Part shown: positions 32,001 to 40,800 of the stretch, piece by piece
Layout of the letters: the number at the start of each line of letters is the position of its first letter
How positions within the stretch are numbered: position 1 is the first letter of the stretch
DNA from: Leguminivora glycinivorella
Taxonomy: Eukaryota > Arthropoda > Insecta > Lepidoptera > Tortricidae
Assembly: GCF_023078275.1 (NCBI RefSeq)
Contig: NC_062990.1
Span: 203,501-267,500 of the forward strand
Direction: 5' to 3'
Length of the DNA: 64,000 nucleotides
Notes under the pieces: generated by a model
Seen by the model: only the letters and a program-made list of their open reading frames with translations
Told to the model about the DNA's origin: nothing
The model's database searches: none
Made by a program: the position numbers and the translations under genes

Positions 32001-34308
32001 TTAATGAGACGTTGTTTGTTCCCTTGCAGGAAGCGTCAAAAACGATACGCGTGCGTGTAGTTTCTTTATCTTCGCGAATTACTGCGTGGTGGGGCAAATA
32101 CACTGATCTATCTTCTTTTTCCTTTTCAGGTACTTCTTCTAGATGTCCTTCTTCGATGTAATCATTAATACCTTTTATGTATTCAGTTTTCAGGTTCGGC
32201 GAACGTTTAAATCTTCTTTCTAGTTGCATAAATCTCTTTGTAGCTATTTCTTTTGTATTTCCATCAAGTACTTTAGGATTCTCAGTTTTAAATGGCAGCT
32301 TGACGATGTATCTTCCTTCTTGGTTTCGAGTGACTGTTTTTTCATAGATTTCTTCACATAGCTGTTCTTCCTTGGTGTATTTTCTCTTACTGTCTGTTTC
32401 TATTTCCCATAGAGATTTCAGTGTGTCTTCTATATCGACCTGATGATGCATAACAAGGTAAGAATCTTCTTGTGGTGTGCTGTCACTCTCTCCAAAAAGA
32501 ATCCAGCCCAGGTCGGTTCTTTGTGCGCATGGTGTACCTGGTGGACCTTTGACTAGTTCTGCCTGCAGTATTCTAGCGTACACTCGGACTCCAAGCAAGA
32601 GATCTATGGGTCCCGAGCTGTTGTAATTAGGATCCGCTAGCTGTAATCCTTGTAGATGAGGCCATGGTTGTTGAACGATATGCTTCTTAGGTAGCTTCTT
32701 GGTCAGCTGTTTCGACATTACATAAGCTCTGACCGGTAGGACAAATGTTTTGTCCCACTGTGATTTGATTTGCAGCTCACAGACATGGTTGATTTCTGTT
32801 CTCATAGGCCCCAAGCCCGTGATGCTTCCTTTTACGTGTTGTCGGTCAAGCTTGAGCAGTTGAGCCGCTTTTTCGCTTATAAATGATTCTTCGGAACCTT
32901 GGTCTATTAGCGCGCGCAGTGGAATGATGTGACCTTGATTGCTTCTTGCTTCCACCACAGCAGTCGCTAGTAGTGCTGATTTCTGTCTAGTAGTGAGATG
33001 TAACGCGATCACTGTGTTTGCTTGCACTTCTTCTATATCTTCTACAACATGTAATGATGAAGCCAGTGGTTGTGAGGGGCTCGAGGTGGCCACAGGCTCA
33101 GCTTGCTTGAGTTGATGTAGAAGGGAGTGATGGCGTCGGTGACATATTCTACAGGACACAGGTACTCGACATTTTGTTGCTGAATGCCCTGGTACTAGAC
33201 AGTTGTAACATAAGTTGTTGTTCTTGACATATTCGCTTCTCTCCTTAGGTTCCATCTTGGTGAACTCCTTGCAGTGACATAGTGTATGACTTTCTTTACA
33301 CATTACACAACTCTTGTTCTCAAAGGTAGGTGTGGCAACATGGCATGTACTTCGCTCCTTGTTTGTCTTAACTTCTTTTGTATTCGTTGACAGTAGTTCC
33401 AGCGTACGAAACTTTGCTTCTAAAAACTCCTTAAAATCATTCCACTTCGGTAAGGGTTCAGAGTCACTCTTATACGCATGCTCTTCCCAGTCTTTATGCG
33501 TCTCTGGGTCCAATTTTTGAACGAGCAAAAATATCACAAGTGGATCCCAAGAGTCAACAGAAACATTCAGGTTTTGAATGTTGTGTAAACACTCTGACGT
33601 TGTATCTAGGAGTACTTTCAATTGAACAGCTGATTGTGTAGTCATTTTGCGCTGGTTAACTAATTTCTTTAAATTATTGTTCAAAATTAATCGTTTATTG
33701 CCATACCTTGTTTTCAGAGTCATCCATGCTTGTGAATAATTATCTGACGTAATTTGGATGTGCCTCAATAACGACGCAGCTTCGGCGGTAACACTTGTCT
33801 TCAAATAATGTAGCCTTTGTACGTCACTTAACATCTTGTTGTTATGCACGAGTGAAATGAATAAATCTTTGAACGCGGGCCACTCTTCATAACTTCCACT
33901 AAAAGTAGGTAACTCGATCCGCGGCAAACGTACAAAGTTGTTTTGTGTCCCTGCCATAGCATAGCTTGAGTTAGCAACTGAAGTTTCCATCAAAGTCTCT
34001 TGCATTAAACTGGCTAGTTTATCCATTAAATCTCCCCGGAGTACGTTGTATAAATCTTCGTAAACAAAAAACTCTTCATTCAAAAAGTATGATAAAACAC
34101 CCTTTTGTTCCGTCGGTGTAACCTTAACCAACTCTTGATGTGCATTATTAAACGTAGTCCAGTATTCATCAATCATTTTAACACGAGACTCGATGTAACC
34201 CTTGGTTAATCTTTCCTTTGGGCATTTCTTCAAGTTAATCTGTGTTTTTCTAAGTACTGTAGCACCATCCTCAAGCACAGAAAGCAATTGTTTTTGTTTT
34301 TCAGTCAT
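29071..34308 (-). CDS. BEL/Pao gag-pol polyprotein, 1,745 codons, intact
   Basis: It builds the particle and carries out reverse transcription and integration. Domains in order: Gag with the LPRIELPTFSG motif near 128-138 (DUF1759-like); cysteine-rich knuckles CYNCLVPGHSATKC (367-380) and CRICHRRHHSLLH (386-398); aspartic protease with ALIDQGSE (466-473); RT with FVADVQKMYRQI (797-808) and catalytic YMDD (886-889); RNase H with FSDAS (D~1066), RLELCGA, WTDSS (D~1139) and NPADIASRG; integrase zinc finger H-H-C-C (~1374, 1380, 1410, 1413) and catalytic D1446, D1511, E1565; C-terminal DUF5641-like tail. The protease has Q where DSG/DTG is usual, a variant I recall in BEL/Pao. No env ORF. Start is the first ATG after the leader. 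Confidence 0.95.
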   Translation of the reverse strand: MTEKQKQLLSVLEDGATVLRKTQINLKKCPKERLTKGYIESRVKMIDEYWTTFNNAHQELVKVTPTEQKGVLSYFLNEEFFVYEDLYNVLRGDLMDKLASLMQETLMETSVANSSYAMAGTQNNFVRLPRIELPTFSGSYEEWPAFKDLFISLVHNNKMLSDVQRLHYLKTSVTAEAASLLRHIQITSDNYSQAWMTLKTRYGNKRLILNNNLKKLVNQRKMTTQSAVQLKVLLDTTSECLHNIQNLNVSVDSWDPLVIFLLVQKLDPETHKDWEEHAYKSDSEPLPKWNDFKEFLEAKFRTLELLSTNTKEVKTNKERSTCHVATPTFENKSCVMCKESHTLCHCKEFTKMEPKERSEYVKNNNLCYNCLVPGHSATKCRVPVSCRICHRRHHSLLHQLKQAEPVATSSPSQPLASSLHVVEDIEEVQANTVIALHLTTRQKSALLATAVVEARSNQGHIIPLRALIDQGSEESFISEKAAQLLKLDRQHVKGSITGLGPMRTEINHVCELQIKSQWDKTFVLPVRAYVMSKQLTKKLPKKHIVQQPWPHLQGLQLADPNYNSSGPIDLLLGVRVYARILQAELVKGPPGTPCAQRTDLGWILFGESDSTPQEDSYLVMHHQVDIEDTLKSLWEIETDSKRKYTKEEQLCEEIYEKTVTRNQEGRYIVKLPFKTENPKVLDGNTKEIATKRFMQLERRFKRSPNLKTEYIKGINDYIEEGHLEEVPEKEKEDRSVYLPHHAVIREDKETTRTRIVFDASCKGTNNVSLNDELMIGPQLQDDLRNLLMRWRLRRVCFVADVQKMYRQILVTKEDANYQRILWRQEESDELKEYRMLRVTFGTAPAPYLAVKTLQKIAIDEEEKQLNGHKTNKHTEVAIKTIKEDFYMDDLLSGAATSEEAIGIANEVVRILKQGGFELTKWSSNNIEFMKSIDEDKRSANAQIELNLDGTIKALGVVWNLGTDQFQYNLSLPPISTTITKRGILSDVQKLFDPLGWIAPSTVMAKMLMQKLWLEKVSWDESVSPELEEEWKQIRDDFENVKDIRMDRWLGTTDTEEESIHLHGFSDASMRAYAAVVYIRVKSKNKVTTKIIAARTRIAPLKTISLPRLELCGALLLSKLMKQIGQAMRIPTTNMFAWTDSSIVIAWLCGEPNRWKPFVANRVVEIVENLNNKHWYHVQSKDNPADIASRGMNLSTLKNCGLWWHGPSWLSEKEIHISKHENYTTNEEMKVEKIKTYLNIEDLEKRENGITTQFEDFDNLTDLLKTIIYCRRFLNFKKNPDGIDKDITAMELQDAMNICIKKVQQEEYQEEIDRLTLDKQVKRKSCLRSLAPYIDENKILRVGGRLRHANVDEDRKHPIILGHKNSLVPLIIADAHSRTLHGTLPEMLCYLRSKYWILRSKSLAKRHIQKCLTCAKQNATSKPQIMGDLPEARVTPARPFLHSGVDFAGPYQILTSKGRGGKTVKVYIAIFICMAVKAIHIELVGDLTSEAFIAAFKRFVARRGKCTHLWSDQGRNFVGANKELVEAWNEAKLKFTGPIAETLAIEGTQWHFIPAYSPNFGGLWESGVKSIKYHLKRVLTTNLTFEEMTTVLHEIEACLNSRPLCPIDNSDPENAEILTPGHFLIGEAPNVVPAADYKECKIHTLSRWQLTQKLLADFWRRWQDEYLSRLQQRPKWLKKENDFKKGDVVLIKTDNLPPGKWSLGRIMEKHPAEDGFTRVYSVKSGSAIVKRSVTKLCALPVDTDTL

Positions 34309-34531
34309 TTTTCATTAGCAAAACACTGCAAGTTCACGTACAAGTCACTTAAAAACGTTGTTGTAACTTTTTGCAATAAAACTCGTTAGTAATGAAACAA
34401 TCTTATTAGTTTGATGTGCAATTCGTTAGCATCTGCTCGCTTCTTATCTCTGGAATGCGGCTGCCTTTTGTTCTCGTTACTAGCCCGCCGGTGTCCGATG
34501 CGCTCAGTCTTCCGGTTCGATTGCGACCATA
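34309..34531 (-). other. BEL/Pao leader with tRNA primer-binding site
   Basis: On the reverse strand the two bases ta after the LTR are followed by tggtcgcaatcgaaccgg. This is the complement of a tRNA 3' end containing ccggttcgattgcgacca. The rest is a 200-bp untranslated leader. Confidence 0.75.
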
Positions 34532-34707
34532 TGGTGGTTGTAATAAGGTGCACTTTAACTAATTTTGGGTTTTTGGATTTTAATAAATTAAATATGCGTG
34601 TGAACTTGTACGAGTTTATTAAGCGACTGAGAGGACAAACATTATAGAAAGGGAACGCAGGAGTGTTCTACAATATGCATGCATTAAGGTTCAAAATCAA
34701 CAAAACA
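34532..34707 (-). repeat. 5' LTR of the BEL/Pao element
   Basis: Matches 28819-28994 at every base I compared. An LTR of 176 bp is short for the superfamily. Confidence 0.9.
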
Positions 34708-35058
34708 GGGGGGTACCCTAATAAAACATTTTTTCCCATTTTTTATTTTTGCACTTTGTTGGCGTGATTGATATACATATTGGTACCAAATTTCAGCTTT
34801 CTAGTGCTTACGGTTACTGAGATTATCCGCGGACGGACGGACGGACGGACGGACGGACAGACAGACATGGCGAAACTATAAGGGTTCCTAGTTGACTACG
34901 GAACCCTAAAAATGATACTTTTTAAGATACGTCACTTTTGACAGTGTCATTTCCGATCTACTATATTTTTATTCAATGAAAAACAAACAATATAAACAAC
35001 TATAAATAAACTTAGAAATAAGGAATAAATAAAATAAATTAGATTTAATTAAAATAAC

Positions 35059-36075
35059 TTATAAATAAAAAACCTCACCCAAGTCGCTGCCACCGGGCAG
35101 TGTGCCCAGAAGGCTGGCCGCATTGCCACGTTGGATGGCAATGCTTATACGTTGAGCAAAATATTGGCCAGCCCTCTGGTCACCTGTGACGTCAATTAGG
35201 CGCGCCGCTAACTCTTTGTATAGCTGACGCGCGCTTGGCCCCCATGGCCCCAGTGTTTCCACACCAAACGCCGCAAAAATGTAACTGCTGCCAAGGGTGG
35301 CATATTTGCGGCGTTTGAGGTCTTCGGCCACAGACGCCGCATGACCGGCACCACCGCTGGTGCCCTGAAGATGGGACGGCGCAAGTGTGTCAACACACGT
35401 GGCATCCCACACCAGAGGCCGTCCCAACTTCCAAGGCACCAGAGTCATACCGTCGGGCCTCTTGCCATCGTCCCTTGCCAGACCGACTGGCTCAAGGATG
35501 GCTGGGACTTGGACACTCATAAAGGCCCTTCGGATGATATCGTTGATGCTGGCATGTCGGGGTATGCGGCCGGCGCTTCTGCCACAGGAGAGCCCATGAT
35601 GCCCATGGCTATCCACCATGGTACCACAGCGGCAGCGATGGGGGACGTTAGTTGTAATCCCTAGACGCAAACATGTCGCCAGTCGGAAGGTGGAGTTGTC
35701 GAGTAAGGTGCCTATGGATGGTGAGGGTACTGCTTGCAACCACAGGCCCGACTCCCACTCCGCAGTAGCAAGAAGACGAGCTCGCTCTGCCGCGCTAGTT
35801 GACGTATCAACAAGACTATTCCGTACTAGACGGCAGAGCGGCTCGTCCCACTGCTTCTGCGAGCAGAGATTGGCAGGCGGATCTGTGTTGCCACAGCTTA
35901 ATAGCCAGACGTTCTTGGCCTCGGTGCAATGGGCTGCCTCTATGGTGCCGAGAGAAGGAGTTAAAATGCTCTCAATCAAGCTTTGAGCATTGTGCACCGA
36001 GGATAAGAAAGCTGGGAGCGAAACACTAGAAATTTTGCGGATATAATATAATCTACTATATTGAATCTGTAGCAT
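35059..36075 (-). pseudogene. C-terminal part of a retrotransposon protein: zinc motif plus restriction-like nuclease signature
   Basis: 338-codon frame, reverse strand. A CRCG...HGHHGLSC zinc-binding motif (C148, C150, H157, H159, C164) is followed by RIPRH, then LEPVGL (E196), DGKRPDG (D208) and VWDATC (D224), with KRRKY (254-258) after. Zinc motif, then E...PD...D...K is the order of the restriction-like endonuclease (PD-(D/E)XK) in R2-type LINEs. The RT domain is absent: homology starts near residue 14, so the copy is 5'-truncated. An A/T-rich 3' tail follows (34920-35058). Two more relics lie at 4795-5275 and 51215-51320. The precise clade is uncertain. Confidence 0.6.
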
Positions 36076-36384
36076 ATTTATGAAGAAAACGTCTGGAACG
36101 TTCGAAAGTATAAAATGTAACTGAATTTAAACTAAAAAGCAATTCGTTAACTGAACATATTTATGTAGGTAACCGAATTGCACCTTTTGTTTAGAATGCA
36201 ATTAAACCGTTGACAAAAAGCCAATAGAAACCCAATTAACCAAATAATGGTCCGATACTTCCCTTTAAAACATTTTAATTGGGGGGTATAAATCCCCCTC
36301 CCCATTTGGGGGCGATAAGGCACTGGTCCCAACAAAAGCCAGTAAGTGATGAGCTATCGGAAATAGAAACTAACAAAATATAGT

Positions 36385-36618
36385 CTCTCCCGTGTAAATG
36401 TAACTCAGCTTTCAGACAAAAAAAAACTAAATCTAAATCGGCTCATTCGTTCGGGAGCTACGATGCCACAGACAGACACACACACAGACAGAAAGACAGA
36501 CAGACAGACAGACAGACGGACGGACGGACGGACGGACGGACGGACGGACGGACGGACGGACGGACGGACGGACGGACGGACGGACGGACGGACGGACGGA
36601 CGGACGGACGGACGGACG

Positions 36619-36649
<31 letters not shown>

Positions 36650-36778
36650 ACGTCGGTAAGAATAACTCCTGATGTGTATCATGGAGCGACATCGTCTCTT
36701 AGACTAAGCTCCTTAAATAAAGATTAAAAAAAAAAAAAAACTTATAACACCCCGTCGTTTTGCGTCTGGGGTTAAAAA
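36385..36778 (+). mobile_element. Dispersed repeat E, copy 1, with microsatellite and nested retroposed tail
   Basis: aactcagctttcag, gttcgggagctacgatgcca and cagacagacacacac lead into a (ggac)n run at 36518-36624, then cagacagacacgtc. It resumes as cttataacaccccgtcgttt and ggggttaaaaa. Between cacgtc and cttataac sits an ~85-bp insert (about 36653-36741) with aataaagatt and a poly-A run, i.e. a nested retroposed 3' end. Confidence 0.6.
36518..36624 (+). repeat. (ggac)n microsatellite
   Basis: About 26 uninterrupted four-base units. Its open frames (PSVRPSVR...) are simple-sequence artefacts. Confidence 0.95.
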
Positions 36779-37080
36779 GAGAGAGCGAGCGGCGACGAAC
36801 GACGGCGACTCGCTCGCGTTACCATCGCGTTTCTTTTATTCACTCGGGAGCATGTTTTGGGCATTTTTGCCAAAAAAGATTCAAAACCTTTTTATTCCAA
36901 AATAGGTAAATTTAATGTTTTTAACACGCTTTTATTAGGTCGTCGTGTATGTAACTATGTATGTAATGGAATCTGCGGAGGCTAATTTAACCATCTTCCA
37001 GGAGTCGTAGCGTAATGAAAATTGGCAGCTATATGTAGTTCCGATGACAATACAATAATATGGTACTGTTGAGCTGATCT
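36779..37080. other. GC-rich start then dispersed repeat leading into the 120-bp array
   Basis: gcgagcggcgacgaacgacg is followed by attaggtcgtcgtgtatgta and gcggaggctaatttaaccat. The latter reads into gataatggagtcggaag, the first degenerate array unit. Confidence 0.4.
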
Positions 37081-37830
37081 GATAATGGAGTCGGAAGATA
37101 TGAACTGGAACTACATGATGGAACCTCGTATCATAGCCGTTTTTGGGTTTCTTAGAAAAGTCTTGTAATGAACTTTGACTACAATTAGGTTTCAAGGTCT
37201 GATGATGAAGCCGAAAGATATGAACTGGAACTACATGATGGAACATCGTATCATAGCTGTTTTTGGGTTTCTTAGAAAAGTCTTGTAATGAACTTTGACT
37301 ACGATTAGGTTTCAAGGTCTGATGATGGAGCCGGAAGATATGAACTGGAACTACATCATGGAACATCGTATCATAGCTGTTTTTGGGCTTCTTAGGAAAG
37401 TCTTGTAATGAACTTTGACTACAATTAGGTTTCAAGGTCTGATGATGGAGCCGGAAGATATGAGCTGGAACTACATGATGGAACATCGTATCATAGCTGT
37501 TTTTGGGCTTCTTAGAAAAGTCTTGTAATGAACTTTGACTACGATTAGGTTTCAAGGTCTGATGATGGAGCCGGAAGATATGAACTGGAACTACATGATA
37601 GAACATCGCATCATAGCTGTTTTTGGGATTCTTAGAAAAGTCTTGTAATGAACTTTGACTACGATTAGAATTCAAGGTCTGATGATGGAGCCGGAAGATA
37701 TGAACTGAAATGACTGGAACTACATGATGGAACATCGTATCATAGCTGTTTTTGGGCTTCTTAGAAAAGTCTTGTAATGAACTATGACTACGATTAGGTT
37801 TCAAGGCCTGATGATGGTGCCGGAAGATAA
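37081..37830 (-). repeat. Tandem array 1: six 120-bp units plus a partial
   Basis: Unit starts (gatgatggagccggaagata) fall at 37081, 37201, 37321, 37441, 37561 and 37681, then about 37810 after a 10-bp duplication (aactgaaatg). As 120 is divisible by three and the unit lacks a stop in one reverse frame, it yields a 40-residue repeat (HIFRLHHQTLKPN...) inside a 381-codon ORF (36935-38080). There is no known domain, so coding is doubtful. Confidence 0.9.
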
Positions 37831-37839
37831 GAACAGAAA

Positions 37840-40800
37840 AAAGGGGGGGGGGCTGGAGGGGGAAGCATGAAAGAAAGATCAACGTAGTATTTAAAATAAG
37901 TTGGGTTAGCGTTTTCTTGTGACCTTTAAGAGCAAACAAAGGGGGCTCGGGGGCGACGCCCCCGCATGAAAGAAAGATCAACGTAGTATTTAAGATAAGT
38001 TGGGTTAGCGTTTTCTTGTGACATTTAAGAGCAAACAAAGGGGGCTCGGGGGCGAAGCCCCCGCATGAAAGAAAGATCAACGTTGTATTTAAAATAAGTT
38101 GGTTTAGGGTTTTCTTGTGATCCTTAAGAGTAAAGAAAAGGGGGGCTCGGGGGGCGAAGCCCCCCGCATGAAAGAAAGATCAACGTAGTATTTAAGATAA
38201 GTTGGGTTAGCGTTTTCTTGTGACCTTTAAGAGTAAACAAAGGGGGCTCGGGGGGCGAAGCCCCCGCATAAAAGAAAGATTAACGTAATATTTAAAATAA
38301 GTTGGGTTAGCGTTTTCTTGTGACCTTTCAGAGCAAACAAAGGGGGCTCGGGGGGCGAAGCCCCCGCATAAAAGAAAGATCAACGTTGTATTTAAAATAA
38401 GTTGGGTTAAGGTTTTCTTGTGATCCTTAAGAGTAAAGAAAAGGCCCCCGCATGAAAGAAAGATCAACGTAGTATTTAGAATAAAGAAAGATCAACGTAG
38501 TATTTATAATAAGTTGGGTTAGCGTTTTCTTGTGACCTTTAAGAGCAAACAAAGGGGGGCTCGGGGGGCGAAGCCCCCCGCATGAAAGAAAGATCAACGT
38601 AGTATTTAGAATAAGTTGGGTTAGCGTTTTCTTGTGACCTTTAAGAGCAAACAAAGGGGGGGCTCGGGGGGCGAAGCCCCCCGCGCGAAAGAAAGATCAA
38701 CGTAGTATTTATGATAAGTTGGGTTAGCGTTTTCTTGTGACCTTTAAGAGCAAACAAAGGGGGGCTCGGGGGGCGAAGCCCCCCGCATGAAAGAAAGATC
38801 AACGTTGTATTTAGAATAAGTTGGGTTAGCGTTTTCTTGTGACCTTTAAGAGCAAACAAAGGGGGCTCGGGGGCGAAGCCCCCGCATGAAAGAAAGATCA
38901 ACGTAGTATTTAAGATAAGTTGGGTTAGCGTTTTCTTGTGACATTTAAGAGCAAACAAAGGGGGCTCGGGGGCGAAGCCCCCGCATGAAAGAAAGATCAA
39001 CGTTGTATTTAAAATAAGTTGGTTTAGGGTTTTCTTGTGATCCTTAAGAGCAAACAAAGGGGGGCTCGGGGGCGAAGCCCCCGCATGAAAGAAAGATCAA
39101 CGTAGTATTTAAGATAAGTTGGGTTAGCGTTTTCTTGTGACATATAAGAGCAAACAAAGGGGGCTCGGGGGCGAAGCCCCCGCATGAAAGAAAGATCAAC
39201 GTTGTATTTAAAATAAGTTGGTTTAGGGTTTTCTTGTGTTCCTTAAGAGTAAAGAAAAGGGGGCTCGGAGGGCGAAGCCCCCGCATGAAAGAAAGATCAA
39301 CGTAGTATTTAAGATAAGTTGGGTTAGCGTTTTCTTGTGACCTTTAACAGTAAACAAAGGGGGGCTCGGGGGGCGAAGCCCCCCGCATAAAAGAAAGATT
39401 AACGTAGTATTTAAAATAAGTTGGGTTAGCGTTTTCTTGTGACCTTTAAGAGCAAACAAAAGGGGGCTCGGGGGGCGAAGCCCCCCGCATGAAAGAAAGA
39501 TCAACGTAGTATTTAAGATAAGTTGGGTTAGCGTTTTCTTGTGACCTTTAAGAGTAAACAAAGGGGGGCTCGGGGGCGAAGCCCCCCGCATAAAAGAAAG
39601 ATCAACGTTGTTTTTAAAATAAGTTGGGTTAGCGTTTTCTTGTGACCTTTAAGAGCAAACAAAGGGGGGCTCGGGGGGCGAAGCCCCCCGCATGAAAGAA
39701 AGATCAACGTTGTATTTTAAATAAGTTGGGTTAGCGTTTTCTTGTGACCTTTAAGAGCAAACAAAGGGGGGCTCGGAGGGCGAAGCCCCCGCATGAAAGA
39801 AAGATCAACGTAGTATTTAAAATAAGTTGGGTTAGGGTTTTCTTGTGATCCTTAAGAGTAACGAAAAGGGGGCTCGGGGGGCGAAGCCCCCAGCATAAAA
39901 GAAAGATTAACGTAGTATTTAAAATAAGTTGGGTTAGCGTTTTCTTGTGACCTTTAAGAGCAAACAAAGGGGGGCTCGGGGGGCGAGGCCCCCCGCATAA
40001 AAGAAAATCAACGTTGTTTTTAAAATAAGTTGGGTTAGCGTTTTCTTGTGACCTTTAAGAGTAAACAAAGGGGGCTCGGGGGCGAAGCCCCCGCATAAAA
40101 GAAAGATCAACGTTGTATTTAAAATAAGTTGGGTTAGGGTTTTCTTGTGATCCTTAAGAGTAACGAAAAGGGGGCTCGGGGGCGAAGCCCCAGCATAAAA
40201 GAAAGATTAACGTAGTATTTAAAATAAGTTGGGTTAGCGTTTTCTTGTGACCTTTAAGAGCAAACAAAGGGGGGCTCGGGGGGCGAGGCCCCCCGCATAA
40301 AAGAAAATCAACGTTGTTTTTAAAATAAGTTGGGTTAGCGTTTTCTTGTGACCTTTAAGAGTAAACAAAGGGGGGCTCGGGGGGCGAAGCCCCCCGCAAA
40401 AAAGAAAGATCAACGTTGTTTTTAAAATAAGTTGGGTTAGCGTTTTCTTGTGACCTTTAAGAGCAAACAAAGGGGGGCTCGGGGGCGAAGCCCCCGCATG
40501 AAAGATAGATCAACGTAGTATTTAAGATAAGTTGGGTTAGCGTTTTCTTGTGACCTTTAAGAGTAAACAAAGGGGGGCTCGGGGGCGAAGCCCCCCGCAT
40601 AAAAGAAAGATCAACGTTGTTTTTAAAATAAGTTGGGTTAGCGTTTTCTTGTGACCTTTAAGAGCAAACAAAGGGGGGCTCGGGGCGAAGCCCCCCGCAT
40701 GAAAGAAAGATCAACGTTGTATTTTAAATAAGTTGGGTTAGCGTTTTCTTGTGACCTTTAAGAGCAAACAAAGGGGGGCTCGGGGGGCGAAGCCCCCCGC

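Larger units (their letters stand above)
28819..34707 (-). mobile_element. Complete, young BEL/Pao LTR retrotransposon
   Basis: 5.9 kb. Two LTRs (28819-28994 and 34532-34707, 176 bp each) look identical. A run of G on both outer sides (gggggg before 28819, gggggg after 34707) is consistent with a 5-bp target duplication. The single gag-pol frame is intact. Immediately inside the 5' LTR, after two bases, lies tggtcgcaatcgaacc, which complements a tRNA 3' end with a T-loop (priming site). A purine stretch ggtgggcgg precedes the 3' LTR. Identical LTRs plus an intact ORF suggest recent and perhaps continuing activity. Confidence 0.9.
28471..34909 (+). mobile_element. Dispersed repeat T split by a BEL/Pao element
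   Basis: Begins aaccggccaagagcgtgtcg (28471) and breaks at the G run 28813-28818. It resumes at ggggggtaccc (34708), passes a cggacgga microsatellite (about 34831-34856) and ends gactacggaaccctaaaaa. Same family as 15841-16440. Confidence 0.75.

Noticed and set aside
36405..36692. ORFs of PSVRPSVR / TDGRTDGR repeats
   Set aside because: Translation of a (ggac)n/(acag)n microsatellite inside repeat E.
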